This document shows positions 14,991 through 21,564 of a DNA stretch of 22,260 nucleotides, one piece after another. The stretch's first letter is position 1, and every line of letters begins with the position of its first letter. The notes below the pieces were generated by a model. That model did no database searches, was not told where the DNA came from, and was given only the letters and a program-made list of their open reading frames with translations. Source of the DNA: Methanobacteriaceae archaeon (GTDB taxonomy: Archaea; Methanobacteriota; Methanobacteria; Methanobacteriales; Methanobacteriaceae); assembly GCA_027318585.1 (NCBI GenBank), contig DAHVOW010000026.1:1-22260 (forward strand). Reading direction: 5' to 3'. The position numbers and the translations under genes are program-made.

Positions 14991-16754
14991 ATGAAGCTGT
15001 CCATCATCATACCCACCTACAACGAGGAGGAATACCTCCCCCTGCTCTTGAAGAGCATAGCGGCCCAGGACTTTGCTGACTATGAGGTTATCATCGCCGA
15101 TGCCGGATCCGAGGACCGCACCCGGGAGATCGCCCGGGAGGCAGGGTGCCGGATAGTGGAGGGGGGAATGCCGGGAGTGGGTCGTAACCGTGGAGCTACG
15201 GCTGCCCAGGGAGATTATCTGTTATTTCTGGATTCTGATGTATGTTTAACTGAGGGTTACCTTCGATCTTCACTGGAGGAGTTCACCATTGAAAAGCTGG
15301 GCATCGCCATCACCCAGATCTCCCCCTTAAGTGACAGTCGCCTGGATAAGATGGCCCATGACTTTGCCAACTTCTTCATGCGCCGGGTGGAATCCTTAAA
15401 ACCCCACGGCGCTGGTTGTTATGGGATATTAACTCTGAAGAAACTCCATGAGGAGGTGGAGGGCTTTGATGAGGACCTGGACTTCGGGGAGGACACCGAC
15501 TACATTGAACGAGTGGCAGAGATATCCTCCTTCAAGGTCCTGAGGCGTCCCAGGCTTCTGGTATCCACCCGCCGGGTGGAGGAGGAGGGCATGAAGAGGG
15601 TGGCCTATAAGTATGCCAAAAGCACCCTCTACCAGTTCACCGGTCGGAAAATAACCGCCGAAAAATTGAACTACACCTTCGGACACTCAGAAAAGACCAG
15701 GATACTCTATTCGGTCTGTGGGGAGGGGATGGGACATGCCATCCGTACCGATGTGATCCTGCAGCACCTAATTCCGGACCATGAGGTGTACATTTTCTCC
15801 TCAGACCGGGCTTACCAGTACCTGGCGGAGAGGTACGATAATGTGTACCAGATCGGGGGCTTCAACACCGTCTACGAGGACAATCGGGTTAGAAACACCA
15901 AGACCTTCATCAAGGGTATGAAGGGCCTGCCCAGTGACCTTAGAAACAGTCTGCGCTTGATGTACAGTGTGGCCAAGTCCGTGAAGCCCCACCTTATTAT
16001 ATCGGACTTTGAGATCTACGCCAACCTCCTGGCCAAGATCCAGCGCCTGCCCCTCATAAGCCTGGACAACATGCACATTATAACCCAGGCCGAGATCGAG
16101 GTATCCTCCCGGTACCGCACCGAACGTTTAGCAGCCGAGGGAGTGGTCCGATCCTTCATTAACATGCCCAGCCGCTACCTCATCAACACCTACTTCTATC
16201 CCCCCTTAAAAAATCCCAAGAAGGCCAAATTATTCCCACCCGTACTCCGGGAGGAGATCATGAACTTGGAAGGTGAGGATGGCTGGCACATCCTGGTCTA
16301 CCAGACCAGCGAATCCAACCTGGAGCTTTTGAAACTCTTAAAAAAACTGGATGAGGAGTTCATTATCTACGGCTTCCACAAGGATGAACAGGACGGTAAT
16401 CTGACCTTCAAGTCCTTCAACGATGATGAGTTCTTCCAGGACCTGGCCACCTGCCGGGCGATCATCACCAATGGGGGATTCACCCTCATCAGTGAGGCCC
16501 TGTATCTTAAAAAACCGGTGCTGAGCGTGCCGGTCAAAAAACAGTTTGAACAGATCCTAAACGCCATCTACCTGGACCGCTTGGGCTACGGGGAGTTCCA
16601 CGAGGACCTGGAAAAGGAGGATGTGCTTAATTTCCTGGAAAGACTGGACACCTACCGGGATAACATTAAGAAGAACTTCAAGCACGACCGTAACCTGGGT
16701 ATAACCGAGGAACTGGATGAACTAATCCAGAAGTATGGTCCCTCGAGAAAATAG
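14991..16754 (+). CDS. Two-domain glycosyltransferase: GT2 fused to MJ1255-type
   Basis: 587 residues. Residues 1-230 are a family 2 (GT-A) glycosyltransferase: SIIIPTYNEEEYLP, VIIADAGSEDRT, the metal-binding LDSDV, and EDTDYIERV as catalytic-base region. Residues 236-580 are a GT-B-like domain of the MJ1255/VC2487 group: RILYSVCGEGMGHAIRT (acceptor-side glycine loop), PHLIISDFE, SLDNMH, and the sugar-nucleotide region CRAIITNGGFTLISEALYL with KPVLSVPVKKQFEQ. The two halves are usually separate proteins, so this protein may add two sugars in sequence, or one half may be regulatory. Likely membrane-associated synthesis of a surface glycan or glycolipid. Ends before T8 (16759-16766). Confidence 0.85.
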   Translation: MKLSIIIPTYNEEEYLPLLLKSIAAQDFADYEVIIADAGSEDRTREIAREAGCRIVEGGMPGVGRNRGATAAQGDYLLFLDSDVCLTEGYLRSSLEEFTIEKLGIAITQISPLSDSRLDKMAHDFANFFMRRVESLKPHGAGCYGILTLKKLHEEVEGFDEDLDFGEDTDYIERVAEISSFKVLRRPRLLVSTRRVEEEGMKRVAYKYAKSTLYQFTGRKITAEKLNYTFGHSEKTRILYSVCGEGMGHAIRTDVILQHLIPDHEVYIFSSDRAYQYLAERYDNVYQIGGFNTVYEDNRVRNTKTFIKGMKGLPSDLRNSLRLMYSVAKSVKPHLIISDFEIYANLLAKIQRLPLISLDNMHIITQAEIEVSSRYRTERLAAEGVVRSFINMPSRYLINTYFYPPLKNPKKAKLFPPVLREEIMNLEGEDGWHILVYQTSESNLELLKLLKKLDEEFIIYGFHKDEQDGNLTFKSFNDDEFFQDLATCRAIITNGGFTLISEALYLKKPVLSVPVKKQFEQILNAIYLDRLGYGEFHEDLEKEDVLNFLERLDTYRDNIKKNFKHDRNLGITEELDELIQKYGPSRK

Positions 16755-16756
16755 TT

Positions 16757-16768
16757 CCTTTTTTTTAA
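16757..16768 (+). terminator. Oligo-T terminator after glycosyltransferase
   Basis: T8 at 16759-16766, five bases after the stop codon, in a 68-base spacer; no hairpin. Consistent with archaeal T-tract termination, though it may be leaky because the next gene is on the same strand. Confidence 0.5.
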
Positions 16769-16828
16769 TGATTACTTCTCTGGTGCTCTCACCAAATCCA
16801 TTACTTTTCTAAAGTCCAATTATTGTAC

Positions 16829-17956
16829 ATGCCTGGTAAAATTGGAACTGCCCACCTGCCCCTTCACGGGGGTCGGGCCCCACGGTGGCTCTTTAAAAGG
16901 ATGGTGAAACTAGCTGGGGGTATCACCGAGGCGGTGATCTTCGAGTACGGAGCTTCCGAATTCTTAAGACGAATATCCGACCCCTATTGGTTCCAGGCAT
17001 TCTCCTGTGTTTTGGGTTTTGACTGGCACAGCTCCGGCACCACCACCACTACCTGCGGGGCCCTGAAATCCTCCCTGGACCCGGAGGAGCACGGGATCCT
17101 GGTGGCGGGTGGTAAGGGCCGGGCCTCCCGGGAGACTCCGGCGGAGATCCAGGGAGCAGGAGATTTGTTTTCATTGTCCACCTCCTCCCTGGAGGACCTG
17201 GTCCACCACAGCCGGATGGTGGCCAAGATCGATAACAGCTGCATCCAGGACGGCTACCAACTCTACCACCACGTGTTCTTCTTAACCGAGGATGGGGAAT
17301 GGGCGGTGGTGCAGCAGGGCATGAACCAGGAAATCCGCTATGCCCGGCGCTACCACTGGCTCTCCAGCCAGGTGGAGGACTTCCTGGTAAGCCCCCACCA
17401 GGGCATCTGCTGTGACCAGCCTGAAAAGGAGGCCCTGGATTTGACCGCCCCGGAGAGTGAAAAGACCCGAAAGATCAGTGTGGACTTGGTCCAGGACAAC
17501 CCGGAACATCTGAAGAAGTACTTCCAGAGGAGGCCCAGATGGGAGGCCTCCCAGAGCAGTTTAAACGACTTCTACCCGGAGCTGGATCTCCCCGCCCATC
17601 ACCCGGTCCTGGACACGGATTTAACGGACCGGGACCTGGAGGTTCTTAAACGGGCCTGGGAGATACAGCCCTCCAACTACCAGGAGCTGCTGAGCCTGAA
17701 GGGTATGGGTCCCAAGAAGATCCGGGCCCTGGCCCTGATATCCGACCTGGTCTACGGGTCCCGGCCCAGCTGGGAGGATCCGGTCAAGTACAGCTTCACC
17801 CACGGGGGTAAGGACGGCTTCCCCTACCCGGTGGACCGGGAAGTCTACGACCACTCCATCAGTACCCTCCAGGATGCCTTAGATCAGGCCCGATTGGATA
17901 AGAAGGACCGTTACCAGGCCCTGAAGAGGCTGGAGGGGCTGGTCAGTGGGGAATAA
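16829..17956 (+). CDS. DUF763 family protein with helix-hairpin-helix motif
   Basis: 375 residues from the ATG at 16829; an in-frame TTG two codons earlier is less likely. DUF763 is a conserved archaeal/bacterial family: GTAHLPLHGGRAPRWLFKRM at the N-terminus is its hallmark, followed by FEYGASEFLRRISDPYWFQA and a DWHSSGTTTTTCGAL stretch. Other conserved blocks are MVAKIDNSCIQDGYQLYHH and MNQEIRYARRYHWLS. The C-terminus has a helix-hairpin-helix-like segment (LLSLKGMGPKKIRALALIS, about 292-310), typical of non-specific DNA binding. A role in nucleic-acid metabolism is likely, but the biochemical activity is not known to me. No ribosome site is visible. Codons are GC-rich, like those of the glycosyltransferase before it. 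Confidence 0.85.
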   Translation: MPGKIGTAHLPLHGGRAPRWLFKRMVKLAGGITEAVIFEYGASEFLRRISDPYWFQAFSCVLGFDWHSSGTTTTTCGALKSSLDPEEHGILVAGGKGRASRETPAEIQGAGDLFSLSTSSLEDLVHHSRMVAKIDNSCIQDGYQLYHHVFFLTEDGEWAVVQQGMNQEIRYARRYHWLSSQVEDFLVSPHQGICCDQPEKEALDLTAPESEKTRKISVDLVQDNPEHLKKYFQRRPRWEASQSSLNDFYPELDLPAHHPVLDTDLTDRDLEVLKRAWEIQPSNYQELLSLKGMGPKKIRALALISDLVYGSRPSWEDPVKYSFTHGGKDGFPYPVDREVYDHSISTLQDALDQARLDKKDRYQALKRLEGLVSGE

Positions 17957-17994
17957 ACTTATAAAAAGAAATATTAAAAAATAAAAAAAAGGGG
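17957..17994. terminator. Convergent A/T-tract terminator
   Basis: Convergent 38-base spacer. A8 at 17983-17990 gives T8 on the minus strand directly after the stop of the secreted protein; plus-strand sequence is A-rich and lacks a T-tract. Confidence 0.5.
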
Positions 17995-19845
17995 TTAGGT
18001 TAACACGTTTTTAGTACCCCAACGTGTTTCTTTTCGGTAAATCCAGCCATATTTCCATTTATATTTGGATTTTTGAGCCCATTTGTATTTCCATTTGTAT
18101 CTCCACTTACCCCGGTACTTGTACCAGGATTTGTACCATTTCTTGTAGGATACCTTGTACCAGTACTTGTACCATCCCTTCTTGTAAGCCACATCCACGG
18201 TGTAACTGTAACTAACCGTCTTGTAAATACGGTACTGTTGGGTGGAAACTGCTGATTCCTGTCCGGATCCATCCAGGGCGTAGAAATTCAATGTCAAAGA
18301 GGAGCTAACATTAATGGGTGCGGTGTACTGCTTACGGGTGCTGCTGGTTCGGGGATTCGACCCATCAGTGGTGTAGTATATGATGGGATTTGGGTCCTGG
18401 TCATCGGTTGCTGCTAAAACCACATTCTGAGGGGCATAATAGGTTCCTCCTGCCGTGACAACAGTTACCAGAGGCGCTTCATGGTCCGGGGTAATGGTAT
18501 CATTGAAAATGGGATACCAGTTACCGTTAATATCAACCATGGAGATCTTAAGCAGGGTGTTGAGCGTGAATAGTAGGGGAGTGGTGTATTCGGTTCTGGT
18601 GGTGCTGGTTTCCGGATCAGATCCATCGGTGGTGTAGTAGATAGTGAACAGGTCGGGGTAGTTGTTGGTTAAGGTAAGGTACCAACCAGTGTCCTGGTCT
18701 CCAGTTATGCTGATATTTATGGGAGTGATACTGGGGTCAATAAGGCCATCTACAGCCTCAATAAGGGCATCTGCATCGGATGTTTTCTGGGAAACCGAGT
18801 CATAGAAGTAAGTTTCATAGAGTATGGTGTTTAACCCCTGATTGGCAATGGGCACGGTGACGTACTGGGTACTGGTCGGGTTGGGAGGGGTGTAAATGGC
18901 TAAAGATGGTATCTGGCTTATTATCTGGTTGGCGTAGTTGGTGGTGTCATCGTTATTGGAGATTAAATATAAGAACCGGTAGTAACTGTATCCACTATCC
19001 GCACCATGGTTTTCATGAGTATCCAGGACCAGGAATGGGTTTTCACTGGCGATATCCGGGACTATGAATGCCTGGGCTAAGAGCTGCCCATTCATCCGGC
19101 TCTTACTGTAATCATCGGCGTCCTGGGTCACCGTAACCTGATAAAGAACGTATCTTTTAGTCAGATCCAGGGACTTACTGGTCATGGCATTAAAAATAGC
19201 ACTGTGTATCCCATTTTCCTGGGGATGCACCCCAATTATAAGGGCAATGGTCTGAGGCGAACTCTGGTTCCCGTAAACCTTCTTTTCCACGTAACCGTAA
19301 CTGGTGCTGCCGATGACATCCGAATTTAACACGGTGGACCAGGGATTAACCGTGATATAATCTGGTAAAACATTATTAATCCGGTAGGAGTTCAGTATTC
19401 CGGAGTACATGTAGATTAGGGATTCATAACGAATATTCCCGGCACTGGTGGTGGCGTAATTAGGGACCCGTCCATTGGTGTCCATGAAACTCTGGACCCG
19501 ACTTGCCAGCTCCAAATAGCCTGTTTTATCCATAGTGGTGGGGGTAATGGTCTCTGAAGGTGAAGGAGCCGGACTGTAACTTTCTATGGGGATTGATGCA
19601 CTGGATCCGGCATTAATATTCAACACCGCCCCGGTGGAAAGCTTCAAATATTGGGGCATGTCCACCTGGTTGCCCCCTACACTGGTGTTACTGGGAAGGG
19701 TGTGGTTGGTGTTTATATAAGAATTAACATTTTCAGAAGCATTGACTACCTGGTCCGGTGTAACATTCACTACCGAAACACCATTAACACCCAAGACCAG
19801 CACTATAAACATGGCTAATAATATGGTCCCTACTCTTTTCTTCAT
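17995..19845 (-). CDS. Secreted pseudomurein-binding M14-like protein with chitobiase-C repeats and Lys/Tyr/Trp tail
   Basis: 616 residues. Signal peptide 1-26. Two pseudomurein-binding repeats: 27-76 (NVNSYINTNHTLPSN then MPQYLKL) and 106-170 (ASRVQSFMDTNGRVPNY then LPDYITVNPW). Residues 195-370 look like an M14 zinc carboxypeptidase/deacylase core: GVHPQENG (His207, Glu210), DTHENHG (third ligand in 277-280) and LYETYF (Glu344 as candidate catalytic base). Two chitobiase/hexosaminidase-C-like repeats follow, each with YYTTDGS-P-TS-TR (403-416 and 490-503). The last 64 residues are about two-thirds Lys, Tyr and Trp. Likely a wall-bound enzyme trimming pseudomurein peptide or a surface ligand. 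ATG 19845 has GGGAGGT upstream and overlaps a leader peptide. Confidence 0.8.
   Translation of the reverse strand: MKKRVGTILLAMFIVLVLGVNGVSVVNVTPDQVVNASENVNSYINTNHTLPSNTSVGGNQVDMPQYLKLSTGAVLNINAGSSASIPIESYSPAPSPSETITPTTMDKTGYLELASRVQSFMDTNGRVPNYATTSAGNIRYESLIYMYSGILNSYRINNVLPDYITVNPWSTVLNSDVIGSTSYGYVEKKVYGNQSSPQTIALIIGVHPQENGIHSAIFNAMTSKSLDLTKRYVLYQVTVTQDADDYSKSRMNGQLLAQAFIVPDIASENPFLVLDTHENHGADSGYSYYRFLYLISNNDDTTNYANQIISQIPSLAIYTPPNPTSTQYVTVPIANQGLNTILYETYFYDSVSQKTSDADALIEAVDGLIDPSITPINISITGDQDTGWYLTLTNNYPDLFTIYYTTDGSDPETSTTRTEYTTPLLFTLNTLLKISMVDINGNWYPIFNDTITPDHEAPLVTVVTAGGTYYAPQNVVLAATDDQDPNPIIYYTTDGSNPRTSSTRKQYTAPINVSSSLTLNFYALDGSGQESAVSTQQYRIYKTVSYSYTVDVAYKKGWYKYWYKVSYKKWYKSWYKYRGKWRYKWKYKWAQKSKYKWKYGWIYRKETRWGTKNVLT
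18010..18190 (-). repeat. Low-complexity repeat encoding Lys/Tyr/Trp tail
   Basis: Degenerate short repeats (plus-strand TTGTACCA and TTGTATTTCC variants) encode K-Y-W alternations such as WYKYWYK and YKWKYKW. The pattern reflects repeated codons AAG/TAC/TGG and may expand or contract by slippage. Confidence 0.6.
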
Positions 19846-19871
19846 AACTTACCTCCCTGTATGGTAAACAT
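19842..19871 (-). CDS. Putative leader peptide coupled to secreted protein
   Basis: Nine codons (MFTIQGGKL) with ATG at 19871 and its own ribosome site AAGGAGG (19878-19884) six bases upstream. Its TGA overlaps the ATG of the secreted protein as ATGA, the classic coupling arrangement, and the second ribosome site GGGAGGT lies inside it. Too short to judge by composition; could be a regulatory upstream ORF or chance. Confidence 0.35.
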   Translation of the reverse strand: MFTIQGGKL

Positions 19872-19942
19872 CTTTATCCTCCTTAACTATAAAAAGAATT
19901 CGAAAAAATTCCCTTAAATTACTTAGAATAATTCCTGATATA

Positions 19943-19974
19943 AATAACTTACGATAAAATTTGTTTAAGTTATT
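19943..19974. promoter_or_regulatory. Inverted repeat over putative promoter of secreted protein gene
   Basis: AATAACTTA (19943-19951) and TAAGTTATT (19966-19974), nine-base perfect arms with a 14-base centre. One arm overlaps a minus-strand TATA-like TTTATAT (19938-19944) that would give a leader of about 70 bases containing the small ORF. Candidate operator, or a terminator for the transcript from upstream. The rest of 19872-20049 is AT-rich without a gene. Confidence 0.35.
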
Positions 19975-20049
19975 ATTATAGTTTGTTAAAACCAGGGAGT
20001 GATGGTCCGTATATCATCCTTGATAAGGATAGCGTGGTTATTATGGCCT

Positions 20050-20241
20050 TTAGGATGGACGGGGTGTTGAAATGTCGATCAGTTGAATTAGGGGTTTACC
20101 TATAATCTCCAAACTCCTTAAAACCGCCCTCTGCAAAACTGGATCAGATAGAAGATCCTCAAATTTTAACGACTGGGTTTGGTTTTCTAAAAAGATTATC
20201 TCATCCAGGACATGGTGCAGGAATACTTCATCTCTATTCAC
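20050..20241 (-). pseudogene. Truncated HEPN (DUF86-type) toxin
   Basis: 63 residues. The N-terminal half matches DUF86/HEPN RNases: a start like FLHHVLDEIIFLENQ, then LKFEDLLSDPVLQRAVLRSLEIIGKPL, equivalent to the family's AVIRNLEIIGEA segment. Family members are about 110 residues and carry the catalytic R-x4-6-H near residue 85-95. Here translation stops before it and I see no R-x4-6-H in any frame downstream to 19985. It overlaps the end of the MNT antitoxin gene by eight bases, the usual operon arrangement. Probably a dead toxin, though a short antitoxin-binding fragment could be retained. Confidence 0.65.
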
Positions 20242-20515
20242 ACCACAACACCTCTTTTTCTACAGCAGGCTTCATATAAGGACTTAAACCTCCTGTGGTT
20301 ACCAGATCAACCTTTCTATCCAGTAATTCCTCCAGGAAAAATATCAATTCAATGAAATTATCGTAGGTGGGCTCTTCAAATTCCACTAGAACATCAACAT
20401 CAATAGATTCCTTCTCCTCACCTCTAGCAAATGAACCAAAAACCCCTATTTTACTAACACTGTATCTTCCTTTTATTTCCTGTTCATGTTCCTTTAATAA
20501 GTCCAGAACCCTCAT
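20234..20515 (-). CDS. mntA: MNT-type nucleotidyltransferase antitoxin
   Basis: 93 residues from the ATG at 20515; the frame is open back to 20587 but the family begins near MRVLDLLKEHEQEI. Minimal nucleotidyltransferase fold: IGVFGSFARGEEKE with GSFARG, then SIDVDVLVEF supplying the two metal-binding Asp, and a later DLVT Asp region (KVDLVTTGGL). In HEPN/MNT modules this protein AMPylates and neutralises the HEPN RNase encoded next to it. A TATA-like TTTATAT (20534-20540) lies about 22 bases before the ATG. The cognate HEPN gene downstream is truncated, so this may be an orphan antitoxin. The symbol follows the HEPN/MNT nomenclature. Confidence 0.8.
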   Translation of the reverse strand: MRVLDLLKEHEQEIKGRYSVSKIGVFGSFARGEEKESIDVDVLVEFEEPTYDNFIELIFFLEELLDRKVDLVTTGGLSPYMKPAVEKEVLWCE

Positions 20516-20565
20516 TAAAACACCCATATAACCTTTATATCTCTCGGTATTATTTATAAGAGGAT

Positions 20566-20676
20566 GACTGATATTAAGCTTTCTCAACTATATTTCCAGG
20601 TTGGTTGGGGTCGTAGAGGTAGACGGTGGTGTTGGTGATGATTTTGAAGCGTTTTCCTCTATATACCGGACTATCA
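20566..20676 (-). pseudogene. Decayed fragment of the secreted protein encoded at the window end
   Basis: Between the 114-residue membrane protein and MNT, the minus strand reads KIITNTTVYLYDPN, matching NITNTTVYLYDPN in the gene at the window end. 37 of 38 bases (20603-20640 vs 22218-22255) are identical. Beyond this, similarity continues with an indel: LEI followed by a stop and LRKL, against LEISREKF in the intact copy. No start codon, ribosome site or intact frame. A pseudogene remnant or orphan module. Confidence 0.6.
20603..20640. repeat. 38-bp direct repeat, copy A
   Basis: 37 of 38 bases identical to 22218-22255, same orientation, GC-rich within AT-rich surroundings. Lies inside the decayed fragment. 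Could serve as a recombination point exchanging the intervening 1.6 kb. Confidence 0.75.
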
Positions 20677-20678
20677 GA

Positions 20679-21023
20679 TTATGATGATTGGTTATCTAAG
20701 CGTATTCTTAATTTCTTGGCGATGAATCCTCCTACTAGTCCGAAGATTGGTATTAAAACCATATATAATGCAAAATAGGTAGTTAAAAAATTTTTATAGA
20801 TTAAAATTGTGGGTAAATAACCTATATCATATATCAAACCTGTATATAGTCCAAATATGGCCTTGTTAGTTCGGGATAGGTAGGTGGCGATGAATCCGCC
20901 CAAAATTAGTACAGATATTGCTAAGATGTATGATAATGGAATGTTATTTGGTAAAAAATATATTAAAAGGGCAATTATGAGTATTCCTAGTATTATGGAA
21001 ATGATTGGATGTTGTCTTTTCAT
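20679..21023 (-). CDS. Small four-helix membrane protein
   Basis: 114 residues. Hydrophobic segments about 7-24, 29-49, 57-75 and 80-104, with a Gly-rich repeat pattern (ILGGFIATYLSR and GLVGGFIAKKLR) resembling the many small DUF5518-like membrane proteins of Methanobacteriales; assignment is tentative. The ATG at 21023 follows AGGTG six bases upstream. AT-rich, in the same orientation as the 118-residue membrane gene and the large gene behind it. By position it could be an immunity-type protein; no direct evidence. Confidence 0.6.
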   Translation of the reverse strand: MKRQHPIISIILGILIIALLIYFLPNNIPLSYILAISVLILGGFIATYLSRTNKAIFGLYTGLIYDIGYLPTILIYKNFLTTYFALYMVLIPIFGLVGGFIAKKLRIRLDNQSS

Positions 21024-21134
21024 TTATTACACCTATCATTATATGTATTATTTTTTATTTTTGTATTTATTGCCTTGTCATTGGTAGGATAGCTTTCTAT
21101 GGAGATTTGTTATGAATCATTGATATTCAGTTGG

Positions 21135-21491
21135 TTAATTTTTGTTTAATAGGTCACCTTGGCGATATAGATATGCAAAGAAGAATATAAGGCAGATAAA
21201 TCCTATTAAAAGGCCATAAAAGGCAATATAATCTGTTGAATTTTTTAAATATGAAAAATCATTTAAATAGATATACATTATTATTGTAAATTGGATTATT
21301 ACCATGCCAAATAAACTTATTAATAAGGTTTGGAAACTAAGTTTTTTAATTCGATATACCTCTATTAATGTAACTGGGAGGAAAATAAGGCCTAAAACTA
21401 AAAATGACATTGATCCTCCACTTAAAAAGAATAAAAATGCACAAATGATGAATATCACATTTAAGATTGGCCACAAAAACTCTTCTTTCAT
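21135..21491 (-). CDS. Small four-helix membrane protein, unknown
   Basis: 118 residues, almost wholly hydrophobic: helices about 7-25, 29-45, 52-74 and 86-108, with a short basic stretch IEVYRIKKL and a charged C-terminal tail. No family recognised. The ATG at 21491 has GGAGG about seven bases upstream. It starts 73 bases after the stop of the large tip-bearing gene and is strongly AT-rich. Candidate immunity or accessory protein for that gene; inference from order only. Confidence 0.6.
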   Translation of the reverse strand: MKEEFLWPILNVIFIICAFLFFLSGGSMSFLVLGLIFLPVTLIEVYRIKKLSFQTLLISLFGMVIIQFTIIMYIYLNDFSYLKNSTDYIAFYGLLIGFICLIFFFAYLYRQGDLLNKN

Positions 21492-21564
21492 TGATTAGCC
21501 TCCATTATCTTATATGAATCAAATGTAATCCCATAATAAATATTAAATCTCTTAATGATCTGGC

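Noticed and set aside
18010..18190. CRISPR-like or DNA satellite array
   Set aside because: Repeats are short, degenerate and in frame with a protein tail; no spacers of constant length.
18024..18255. Open plus-strand frames with Cys/Ile- or Val/Pro-rich products over the end of the secreted gene
   Set aside because: They are shadows of the repeated Lys/Tyr/Trp codons on the minus strand; no ribosome site, and low-complexity translation.
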